Source: Arsenophonus sp052174135 (GTDB taxonomy: Bacteria; Pseudomonadota; Gammaproteobacteria; Enterobacterales; Enterobacteriaceae). Taken from it: a stretch of DNA of 64,000 bases. The DNA is taken from the NCBI GenBank assembly GCA_052174135.1, contig JBQMRZ010000004.1, forward strand, positions 62,001 to 126,000, given 5' to 3'. Shown piece after piece: positions 1-8,468 of this stretch. The number at the start of each line of letters is the position of its first letter. The stretch's first letter is position 1. The translations under genes were made by a program, and so were the position numbers. The notes beneath the pieces were generated by a model. That model saw only the letters and a program-made list of their open reading frames with translations, searched no databases and was not told the origin of the DNA.

Positions 1-782
1 GTCAACAAGCTATTATACCTATTCCTGTTTCAGCAACACATATTGAAATTGATCATCATGGAAATTGGCTATTTATTTCGTCTTATCATCAAGGAAGTTT
101 AGTGGTATTACCTCTTAATCAATATGGTATTCCTCAGTCCCCAATTCAAATTATTAGTGATTTAAAGCATCCTCATTCTTCAGGAATATTTTTTGATAAT
201 TTACGATTATTTGTTGCTTGTTTAGGGGAGGATCGAATTCGTATTTATACCATTAATAAAAACGGATATTTAAACGAAGAAATTGCTTATCGGATTACTA
301 CTAATAAAGGTGCTGGCCCGCGCCATTTAGCGTTTTCACCGAACAAAAATGCTTTTTATTGTTTAAATGAGTTAGATGCAACAATTAATGTTTATTCTAA
401 ATTTGAACCTTATGAACAAAAACAAAACTACACCATTTTACCTGTTGGTTCTGAAGGAAAACGTTTAGCTGCTGCAGATATTCATATCACTCCAAATGGT
501 CAATATCTTTATGCTAGTGAGCGCTCTACTAGTATTATTCGTCAGTTTCAGGTAACAATGGATGGGTTAAAATTATCCCCTATGACAATTTACCCAACAG
601 AAACTCAACCGCGTAGTTTTAATATTGATCAAACCGGTAATTTCTTGCTAGTTGCCGGTCAACAGTCTAATCATATTGCAGTTTATAAGATAGATATGAT
701 TACAGGTACACTGAAAGCATTGGATCGTTATTTAGTTGGTAAAAGCCCGACGTGGGTCACAGTCAATTCAATTAAAATTTAA
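1..782 (+). CDS. pgl: 6-phosphogluconolactonase, 5'-truncated by window edge
   Basis: Hydrolyses 6-phosphoglucono-1,5-lactone to 6-phosphogluconate, the step between glucose-6-phosphate dehydrogenase and Gnd in the cytosolic oxidative pentose phosphate branch. The frame is open from base 3 with no start, so the first 70-80 residues lie outside the window. What remains follows the seven-bladed beta-propeller YbhE-type Pgl: GAGPRHLAFSPN, ADIHITPNGQYLYASERS and TETQPRSFNID match the enterobacterial family blade by blade, and the C-terminus ends at the usual place. No internal stops are seen. The next gene to the right is the decayed bioA, as in the E. coli pgl-bio neighbourhood with the intervening ybh genes missing. 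Gnd, the next enzyme, is intact at 27304. High confidence; only the N-terminus is unseen. Confidence 0.93.
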   Translation, partial: QQAIIPIPVSATHIEIDHHGNWLFISSYHQGSLVVLPLNQYGIPQSPIQIISDLKHPHSSGIFFDNLRLFVACLGEDRIRIYTINKNGYLNEEIAYRITTNKGAGPRHLAFSPNKNAFYCLNELDATINVYSKFEPYEQKQNYTILPVGSEGKRLAAADIHITPNGQYLYASERSTSIIRQFQVTMDGLKLSPMTIYPTETQPRSFNIDQTGNFLLVAGQQSNHIAVYKIDMITGTLKALDRYLVGKSPTWVTVNSIKI

Positions 783-801
783 ATTAAAATTAATTTAAAT
801 T

Positions 802-2146
802 TTAATAACTATTTTTTATTGCTTTTGTTAATTCAGTTAATTGGTGAGAAGTAATGATGTATGGTAGAAACCAAATAAATTAATTTACTAAATTTGTCGA
901 ACATACACCTTCGCTAATAAAATAACGTTGTAATTTAGTTATACATTAACTTGTTTTCATTTCAACAACACCAATAGCATTTAAAACTCGTACGTTAGCA
1001 ACTTGCGGTTGGATCTCGTAATAGAAAAAGTTCAGTTATTAAAACTAAAACTGTGTTTCAATGTTTTACCAATTTTGTCATGGGTTGTTCATCAATAATG
1101 ATGTGTTTGCATCAGCGATCACGCAAAGCTAATGGATTACCCATAAAAGCAGGTCCATACATAAAACAACTAATTTTACTTTGGCTAATGTGGTATTTGC
1201 ACAATATGCCAACTAGTCATGATGGTAAGATAGAGTAATATAACTACCAATTAATGAATGCTTTACCTAAATATAGAATATCAGGCGAAATAAATAGTAC
1301 ACTTGTATTGATAGGCAAACAATTTACCGATACGGCTAGCAAATCCAAAATCCAGTAGCTATTTCATCGATAATTGCCAAAATATCATACTGATATCGCA
1401 AAGTTTTCCTCACTCCCGTTAAGTAATTAGGATGATAAATTGCATATCGCCAGCACTTTAAATAATCGGTTCAATAATAAAATAGCAGCAATTTTATTGG
1501 ATTCTTCTGTTAATATTTTTGTAACAGCAGAATTAGATCTTTTTCTTGCCATTGTTGACAAAAACCGCATTTAGGCTCTTAAATAAAAAAAAATTATTGG
1601 CAAGTAATCTTGATATAAATCATGCATTAATTTTTTTTGATCACAAACTGACATAGTATCAAAAAATATCACCATGATATTCATTTTGTAAAGTAATAAA
1701 TTATGCCCTGTTTCACACCACGTGTTTGCCAGTATTCTGATGCCATTTTTAATGCTATCTCTGCAGCTGCTGAGCCAGAGAGAAGAGTCAGTCAGAAAAA
1801 TACACTTTAATTTATCATCAGTTATATTATTGATTAATTATCGATACAAAGCAATCGCTGATAGATATATGAGATGCTGCCACACAAACATAATGTGAAA
1901 CATTTTAGTTAGTTAATTGCTCTGTTTAGCGGGTTTATTGAATAATAAAGGATGATTATATCCATCAATTGCGACTAAATCATGAAACCATACCATCATT
2001 TTTTTCCATTACATACATTAAGCTAATAATTAGAAACTTAATAGTTAATGCTCCAACGATAGGATATGCTTGTATGCGTTTAGTTATTGAAGAATATTGG
2101 TGCACCAAATATGTTTGGTATCAAAATAAATATTATTTAAGTCCAT
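802..2146 (-). pseudogene. bioA: bioA fossil (adenosylmethionine-8-amino-7-oxononanoate transaminase)
   Basis: A minus-strand relic of the PLP transaminase that makes 7,8-diaminopelargonate in biotin synthesis. The ATG at 2146 still opens with MDLNNIYFDTKHIW, like the FDQRHIWHPY start of BioA. Around 1990-1955 the reverse strand reads IDGYNHP (family IHGYNHP), then FHIMFVW (family HVMFGG). Near 1020-960 it reads VANVRVLNAIGVVE (family VADVRVLGAIGVVE), and near 880 FSKLIYL (family FGKLIYL). Between these islands there are many stops and frame changes, so no protein can be made. It lies divergent from bioB, as in E. coli. The match was made by eye from remembered family sequence; several islands in correct order make it secure. 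Confidence 0.88.
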
Positions 2147-2178
2147 TATGTTTGATTGACCCATTTTATTTATTTTAG

Positions 2179-2206
2179 TTGACATGATAACGCGATTATT
2201 TAAACT
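2179..2206 (+). promoter_or_regulatory. putative bioB promoter
   Basis: TTGACA at 2179-2184 is a perfect sigma-70 -35 hexamer, followed after 16 bases by TAAACT at 2201-2206 as a possible -10. It lies in the divergent bioA/bioB spacer about 40 bases before the bioB ATG. In enterobacteria this spacer carries the BirA operator; here only a weak TAGTT...AACTA symmetry remains and the family half-site TTGTAAACC is not recognisable, so BirA control is doubtful. Confidence 0.4.
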
Positions 2207-2245
2207 AGCAATACTTTTTTGTTTTTGGAAAGAGAATGTGTAAAA

Positions 2246-3205
2246 ATGAAAAAAACATGGACACTTAGCAAAGCTAAAGCATTATTTGATTTACCTTTTT
2301 TTGAATTACTTTTTCAATCTCAGCAAATTCATCGTCTACATTTTAATCCTCAAGAAATCCAAATAAGTACTTTACTATCTATTAAAACTGGCGCATGTCC
2401 AGAAGATTGTAAATATTGCCCTCAAAGTGCTCGCTATAAAACTGGATTAAAAGTTGAACGACTATTGGAAATACAACAAGTAATTAATTCAGCCGAACAA
2501 GCTAAAAAATCAGGTTCAACTAGATTTTGTATGGGTGCTGCTTGGCGAAATCCACATGAACGTGATATGTCTTATTTAGAAGTTATTATAAAAGAAGTAA
2601 AAGCGTTAGGGATTGAAACCTGTATGACATTAGGTAAATTAAATGATCAACAAGCGCAAAGATTAGCAAATGCAGGGCTTGATTATTATAATCACAACTT
2701 AGATACTTCATCTGAGTTTTATGATTCTATTATTACTACTAGAACCTATCAAGATCGTCTTGATACTATTGATAAAGTTCGTAAGACAGGTATGAAAGTA
2801 TGTTCTGGTGGAATTATAGGTTTGGGTGAAAAGATTGCTGATCGAGCAGCGTTATTAGTTCAATTAGCTAATTTACCTCAAGTTCCTGAAAGTGTGCCGA
2901 TTAATATGTTAATAAAAATAAAAGGTACGCCCCTTGAAAAAAACAAAGATGTCGATCCATTTGATTTTATTCGTACTATTGCTGTTGCTCGCATTATAAT
3001 GCCGACTTCTTTTGTTCGACTCTCTGCTGGTCGTGAACAAATGAATGAACAGATGCAAACACTCTGTTTTATGGCTGGAGCTAATTCTCTTTTTTATGGT
3101 TGTAAGTTATTGACAGTCGATAATACAAAACAAGATAAAGATCAACAACTTTTCCGTAAATTAAATATTAACCTAAAGCTAACAAGCAATATATTGAGTT
3201 ATTAG
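2246..3205 (+). CDS. bioB: biotin synthase
   Basis: Radical-SAM enzyme that inserts sulfur into dethiobiotin, the last step of biotin synthesis, in the cytosol. The CxxxCxxC cluster motif ACPEDCKYC gives C51, C55 and C58 for the [4Fe-4S]/SAM site. The cysteines of the [2Fe-2S] cluster are present in FCMGAAW, CMTLGK and KVCSGG, and the arginine in VRLSAGREQMN is kept. I chose ATG 2246 over the upstream TTG because MKKTWTLSKAKALF aligns with the family start and GGAAAGAG lies just upstream. The product is 319 residues; the E. coli protein has about 26 more at the C-terminus, a poorly conserved tail. The frame is uninterrupted and well conserved, although bioA and bioF, C and D around it are all dead. 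If active it needs dethiobiotin from elsewhere. Confidence 0.93.
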   Translation: MKKTWTLSKAKALFDLPFFELLFQSQQIHRLHFNPQEIQISTLLSIKTGACPEDCKYCPQSARYKTGLKVERLLEIQQVINSAEQAKKSGSTRFCMGAAWRNPHERDMSYLEVIIKEVKALGIETCMTLGKLNDQQAQRLANAGLDYYNHNLDTSSEFYDSIITTRTYQDRLDTIDKVRKTGMKVCSGGIIGLGEKIADRAALLVQLANLPQVPESVPINMLIKIKGTPLEKNKDVDPFDFIRTIAVARIIMPTSFVRLSAGREQMNEQMQTLCFMAGANSLFYGCKLLTVDNTKQDKDQQLFRKLNINLKLTSNILSY

Positions 3206-3275
3206 TAGAAATAGAATAGCTAGAAAATATATGATATAGAATAAATATGGAATAATTTTATAACGAGGCATCTAG

Positions 3276-4522
3276 ATGAATTTATTAACATTTTTAACTA
3301 ATCAATTTGATAAGCGAAAAAAGAAAGTATTATGCGCGAACGAAGAATTATAAAAAATAATGCACGTACTATGATCTTCAATCAACGAGACAGTATGTGA
3401 ATTTTTCTGGTAATGATTATTTAGGCGTAAAAGTTATCATTCTATGATCATTAAAGCTTTGAAAATTGGATTAAATTAAATATGGAACAAGTAGTGGTAG
3501 TTCTGTCCAATGTTATTGGCTTATAATTTTACTCATGCTAAATTGGAACAACAACTTGGTATTGATTGGCTAAGTTATCCACGTGCTTTATTATTTATTT
3601 CTAACTATACCATAGTAAATCAAAGAAAAATTATGATTTTAATGAATAAAAACGATATTATTCTAGCTGATAAATTTAGTCATACATTCTTATTAAAAAC
3701 TGCAATGTTATCGCCAACAATATTAAAACATTTTACTCACAACCAACTTGATACCTTATAGCGTCTTTTACCTGTAAATCATACCGGTAAAATACTAATT
3801 GTTACTGAAAGATATATTTATCATGAATGAAGATAGTGTGCTCTCCTTTATATCAATTACAATTAATAAAACACAAGATAGCACAGGGGATAAAGTAAAG
3901 CTTGGTTTTATACTTAGTAGACGATGCGCCACCATGTGGTATTTTGGTGTTATAGAGGAAATGTGAAAGAAGGGGGGTGTATAGGGGTAAGTTGTTATCT
4001 ACATAAATAAAACCTTAGCTTACTTATAATATAACATTTGCTAAAGCGTTTGGGATTATAGTGGAGCGGCGTTACTTTTCAATAAAAGCACTATCGACTA
4101 TTTTCTGTGCAATATTCAAATCATTTAATTTTTATAAGTACTTCAATGCTACCAGTTCAAGCAGTAGCATTATCTGAAGCTAATTAAACAAATTCGTTAA
4201 GCAGATGAGTTAAGAAAAAATTTACAACATAATATTAATTATTTTCGTCAATTAGCTATAGTTGTTATAATTTTTCATTATTAAATTTTTATGCTGCAAT
4301 TAAATCATTTTATTATTAGTAGTTAACCCCATTGTTTACAATTATCTCAATTTTTATGTCAGCGAGGATTTTGTGTTCATGCTATTCGGCCCACCAACAG
4401 TACCATTTTGTATTGCAAGATTAAGGAATTACATTGATTTTGTGGCTAATTATCAATTATCTGATATTACAGAGTTAATGGAAGCGCTAAATGAATTCTT
4501 TAATAATCATGTCGATGGATAA
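3276..4522 (+). pseudogene. bioF: bioF fossil (8-amino-7-oxononanoate synthase)
   Basis: Relic of the PLP enzyme that condenses pimeloyl thioester with alanine. An ATG at 3276 stands behind a plausible ribosome site (taacgagg). Readable islands in order are QYVNFSGNDYLG near 3390, an open stretch 3510-3761 with SYPRALLFISNY and DIILADKFSHTFLL (family GYSRALLFISGF and DRIAADRLSHASLL), VDDAPPCG near 3920 in place of VDDAHGTG, and RGFCVHAIRPT near 4370 (family QGCWVTAIRPP). The substrate-loop histidine of DDAHGTG is lost and there are many stops and shifts. It occupies exactly the slot after bioB expected for bioBFCD. Confidence 0.88.
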
Positions 4523-5266
4523 ATTACTCTCATAGTTTTGGGCGGGAGCTGCTAAAAATTATGATATTACTGCATTATGTTAATAACAAAATTGTCAATA
4601 TTTATTTGATACTCTATCTTTAATACCAAGTAATGTACTCTTAGATGCTTGTTGTGATACTAGTTATTTTAGTGAGAAATGGAAATCAGTATGAAAAGAA
4701 GTTATTTCACTTGGATTTATCTGCATCAATGTTTTTTAGCTATTGCACGACAAAAAAACACCTAAAAATTATATATAGGCATGCATGGAATATTTACCGT
4801 TAATTAACAAAAGTATTGATCTTTGTTTTAGTTACCTTGCTATCTGATGGCGCTGTAATTTATATAGTCCATTAGGTAAATTATATCGTATTACAAAAAA
4901 GATGGAATAATTGGTTTTTCTACTTTACTTAATGATTTATTACAAGAGTTACAATAATGTTTGCAAAAACTAATAATAACTATTGTATTAATTCTTTTAT
5001 AATTTCTGAGGAAATTAAACAAATTTGTAATTGTTGATCATCTAGTTTAGAACAACGATCTTGCATTTGACTTATTCTTCATTTACTTCTTTATTGCAGT
5101 TTCTAAAAGGTATTGGTGTAACTTATTTAACAAATTAGGGACAACAATAAGATTTAATGACAAAAAAAATTACTTTGCCAAATTAGTTGAATATTATCCT
5201 CATATTGATACACAATCCCCCCATTAACTTATCAACTTATTTATGGAATTTTTATATCGTTAATAA
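4509..5266 (+). pseudogene. bioC: bioC fossil (malonyl-ACP O-methyltransferase)
   Basis: Relic of the SAM methyltransferase that primes pimelate synthesis. It begins at ATG 4509, overlapping the dead bioF end. Islands include AGAAKNYDITAL (family GRAAAHYEQHA), LLDACCDTSYFSEKW near 4640 where the SAM-binding LDAGCGPG has become LDACCDTS, MEYLPLINKSIDLCFSYLAI near 4790 (family SLPLATATFDLAWSNLAV), KDGIIGFSTLLNDLLQEL near 4900, and LKGIGVTYLTN near 5110. Multiple in-frame stops and frameshifts; not translatable. Confidence 0.85.
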
Positions 5267-5947
5267 ATGTTTTTAACTGGAATTGATGCAGGTATTGGTA
5301 AAACTGTTGTAACTTTGCGCGTTGTTACAAACAGTTATAAATTATTACTGTCAAACAGCGGAGTTATAAACTAATAGCTTCAGGAGTTAAACAATTAAAA
5401 AATTGTTTAATAAATCCAGATTCTCAATTATTCAAAAAAAATAGCAGTCTAAAATTGAATTATCATGATGTTAATTCAATTGTTTTTAAGCAACATCATC
5501 ACTGGCATATTACCAGCTGGATAACAGGGAAAGTTATTGATTTGAAAATAATGAATATTAGATTAAATAAATTAAAACAATCTTACTGATTGGTTAATTA
5601 TAGAAAGTATTGGTGAGATGGTTATATACAGACAGCTTCAGCGAAACAAAACCTTAGCTGGTGGGGTTATACAACAGAAATTGCTAGTGATATTAACAGT
5701 TGTCATTAAATTAGGGGGTTGTATTAATTATTCGATATTAACAATACAGTAATTTAGGAAAGCGGTTTATTACTAGTTGGATTGGTTTTTTGTTAATGAA
5801 ATTATTTTACTAGAGATCCGTATCCATCAAAAAACCACTGGATTATTTGTTATCATTACAGGAGTGGCGGTCACAGCTCTATACTTAAGAATTATTCCGC
5901 ATTTACCTAATTGACAGCCCATTCAATTAGAGAATTTATTAATTTAA
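5267..5947 (+). pseudogene. bioD: bioD fossil (dethiobiotin synthetase)
   Basis: Relic of the ATP-dependent carboxylase that closes the ureido ring of dethiobiotin, the substrate of BioB. It starts at ATG 5267 with MFLTGIDAGIGKTVVT, a still legible P-loop (family FVTGTDTEVGKT), then breaks. Further islands are NPDSQLFKKNSSLKLNYHDVN near 5415 (family NSDALALQRNSSLQLDYATVN), DWLIIESIGEM near 5590 (family DWVLVEGAGGW) and LGGCINYSILTIQ near 5715 (family LGCINHAMLTAQ). Stops and shifts run throughout. It is the last gene of the former bioBFCD operon and lies directly before uvrB, as in E. coli. Confidence 0.87.
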
Positions 5948-6455
5948 GTAGTATATTGTAAAAATAATTTTTAAGATTAAATAATAAGATAATGGGTTTA
6001 GTTTTATTTTATTTAAAAATAAAATAATAGTAATAAATAAAATGTTATTTTTCTTTCAAATATTTTTTGATATTTAGTTAAATATTATAACTATTTATTT
6101 TAAAAAATATTAAGTCATCTATAATTTTTATTAATAGTCTTGTTTGTTAAATTTAAAAAAAAAATTATGCTAATTCAAGCATCATAAATTTTAATTGGTA
6201 GTTAATGATATTTAAAGTTATTAATAAAATTATATAAATATTTTATATAAATATATTTAAATACTGCATAAAAATTCACATTGGTTAATTTTAGCTATTA
6301 AATATAATTATACGCAAGAAAGATCTCAGGAATAACCGAGTCATTAAAAGATACTTTTACATAAATAATTAATTAAGATTAAAAATGATTTTTTATTATT
6401 GCTAATATTAAAAATATTTTTATAATAAAGAAATATTTTTAATAGAGAAGGTTAG
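5948..6455 (+). other. spacer before uvrB
   Basis: About 500 bases of very A+T-rich sequence between the bioD relic and uvrB. I see no gene or fossil and no convincing promoter. AGAGAAGG at about 6444-6451 is the uvrB ribosome site. The spacer may hold the uvrB promoter. Confidence 0.5.
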
Positions 6456-8468
6456 ATGAGTAGAATCTTCAAATTACATGCTGAATTTAAACCAGCTGGT
6501 GATCAGCCTATAGCAATAAAAAAATTAATCGAAGGTCTTAATAGTGGGTTAGCTCATCAAACGTTGCTTGGTGTTACTGGATCTGGCAAAACATTCACTA
6601 TTGCTAATGTTATTGAGAAGATTAATCGCCCAGTGATAGTAATGGCTCACAATAAAACATTGGCAGCACAATTATACAGTGAAATGAAATCTTTTTTTCC
6701 TAAAAATGCTGTAGAATATTTTGTTTCTTATTATGATTATTATCAACCAGAAGCATATGTATTTAGTTCAGATACTTTTATTGAAAAAGATGCTTCCATT
6801 AATGAACATATTGAACAAATGCGACTTTCTGCCACTAAAGCATTATTTGAAAGGCGTGACGTTATTATCGTTGCTTCAGTGTCAGTGATTTATGGTTTAG
6901 GTGATCCTGATAGCTATCTAAAAATGATGCTTCATTTAACTAGAGGTATGATTATCGATCAGCGTGCTATTTTACGACGCTTAGCAGATTTGCAATATCA
7001 TCGTAATGATCAAATATTTCAACGAGGTACCTTTAGAGTTAGAGGGGAGGTAATTGATATCTTTCCTGCAGAATCAGATAAATATGCATTACGAATTGAA
7101 TTATTTGATGAGGAAATAGAACGATTGCTACTTTTTGATCCATTGACTGGGCAAATACAAAATAATGTACCGCGATTTACAATTTACCCCAAAACTCACT
7201 ATGTCACTCCGCGGGAGTGTATTATTAAAGCCATAGAGCAGATTAAAATTGAATTGAAAAAAAAACGTAAATTATTATTGGAAAATAATAAACTAATTGA
7301 AGAACAGCGATTAAAACAGCGAACTCAATTTGATTTAGAAATGTTAAATGAATTAGGTTATTGTTCTGGTATTGAAAATTATTCACGTTATCTTTCTGGT
7401 CGCTCAAACGGTGAACCGCCTCCAACTCTATTTGATTATTTACCAGTAGATAGCTTATTAGTTATTGATGAATCTCATGTTACTATTCCACAGATTGCCG
7501 GCATGTATCGTGGTGATCGCGCACGAAAAGAGACGTTAGTAGAATATGGTTTTCGGTTACCTTCTGCATTGGATAATCGTCCTTTAAGTTTTGAGGAATT
7601 TGAAGCGCTCTCTCCTCAAACAATTTATATTTCTGCTACGCCAGGTAAATATGAATTAGAAAAATCGGACAATGAAATTATTGAGCAAGTTATTCGACCA
7701 ACCGGCTTATTAGATCCTCAAGTTGAAGTTCGTCCAGTTGTAACTCAAATTGATGATTTGTTATCTGAGATTCATTTGCGTACGATTATAAATGAGCGAG
7801 TACTAGTTATAACATTAACAAAAAGAATGGCAGAAGATTTGACTGATTATCTACAAGAACAAGACATTAAGGTTCGTTATTTACATTCAGATATTGATAC
7901 TGTTGAGCGAGTAGAAATTATTCGTGATTTACGTTTAGGATTATTTGATGTTTTAGTTGGTATTAACTTATTACGTGAAGGATTGGATATGCCAGAGGTT
8001 TCGTTAGTTGCTATTTTAGATGCAGATAAAGAAGGGTTTTTACGATCAGAGCGTTCATTAATACAAACAATTGGACGGGCAGCACGTAACTTAAAAGGTA
8101 AAGCAATTTTATATGGTGATAAAATTACTGATTCAATGGCAAAAGCTATTAGAGAAACTGAACGCAGACGAAAAAAACAAATCGCATTTAATCAGCAGCA
8201 TAATATCATACCTAAAAGTTTAAATAAAAAAATCAGCGATATTTTACAGGTTGGAGCGCTTGTCTCAACAAAAAGTAAATATAAAGAAACAAAAGTATTA
8301 TCAACTGTTGATGATTATCAAAAACTTTCAATTCAAGAATTGGAAGTTAAAATTCAAATACTAGAAGCTCAAATGTATCATCATGTTCAAAATTTAGAAT
8401 TTGAACAAGCAGCTAATTTACGCGATAAGATTCAATTATTACGAGAACAGTTTATTATTAATTCTTGA
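6456..8468 (+). CDS. uvrB: excinuclease ABC subunit B
   Basis: Damage-verification helicase of nucleotide excision repair; it is loaded on DNA by UvrA and recruits UvrC. The 670-residue product matches the family's usual length of about 673. Walker A GVTGSGKT is at residues 39-46, the beta-hairpin region with FVSYYDYYQPEAYV at about 90-103, and the Walker B/DEAD-like motif VIDESH in the middle. Helicase motifs V and VI (GINLLREGLDMPE and QTIGRAARN) are intact, and a C-terminal UVR domain carries the usual UvrC-contact pattern ending in NLRDKIQLLREQ. ATG 6456 has a good AGAGAAGG site. It stands alone after the dead bio operon. No key residue is missing. Confidence 0.97.
   Translation: MSRIFKLHAEFKPAGDQPIAIKKLIEGLNSGLAHQTLLGVTGSGKTFTIANVIEKINRPVIVMAHNKTLAAQLYSEMKSFFPKNAVEYFVSYYDYYQPEAYVFSSDTFIEKDASINEHIEQMRLSATKALFERRDVIIVASVSVIYGLGDPDSYLKMMLHLTRGMIIDQRAILRRLADLQYHRNDQIFQRGTFRVRGEVIDIFPAESDKYALRIELFDEEIERLLLFDPLTGQIQNNVPRFTIYPKTHYVTPRECIIKAIEQIKIELKKKRKLLLENNKLIEEQRLKQRTQFDLEMLNELGYCSGIENYSRYLSGRSNGEPPPTLFDYLPVDSLLVIDESHVTIPQIAGMYRGDRARKETLVEYGFRLPSALDNRPLSFEEFEALSPQTIYISATPGKYELEKSDNEIIEQVIRPTGLLDPQVEVRPVVTQIDDLLSEIHLRTIINERVLVITLTKRMAEDLTDYLQEQDIKVRYLHSDIDTVERVEIIRDLRLGLFDVLVGINLLREGLDMPEVSLVAILDADKEGFLRSERSLIQTIGRAARNLKGKAILYGDKITDSMAKAIRETERRRKKQIAFNQQHNIIPKSLNKKISDILQVGALVSTKSKYKETKVLSTVDDYQKLSIQELEVKIQILEAQMYHHVQNLEFEQAANLRDKIQLLREQFIINS

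Noticed and set aside
1053..1238. 61-codon plus-strand open frame
   Set aside because: Lies over the bioA fossil on the other strand; the minus strand explains the sequence.
1969..2178. 69-codon plus-strand open frame before bioB
   Set aside because: Antisense to the bioA N-terminal fossil; no homology.
2147..2245. BirA operator in the bioA-bioB spacer
   Set aside because: Only a five-base TAGTT/AACTA symmetry; half-sites do not resemble TTGTAAACC well enough to call.
3510..3761. 83-codon frame as a separate small gene
   Set aside because: It is an internal open stretch of the bioF fossil (residues matching BioF about 70-150), not an independent gene.
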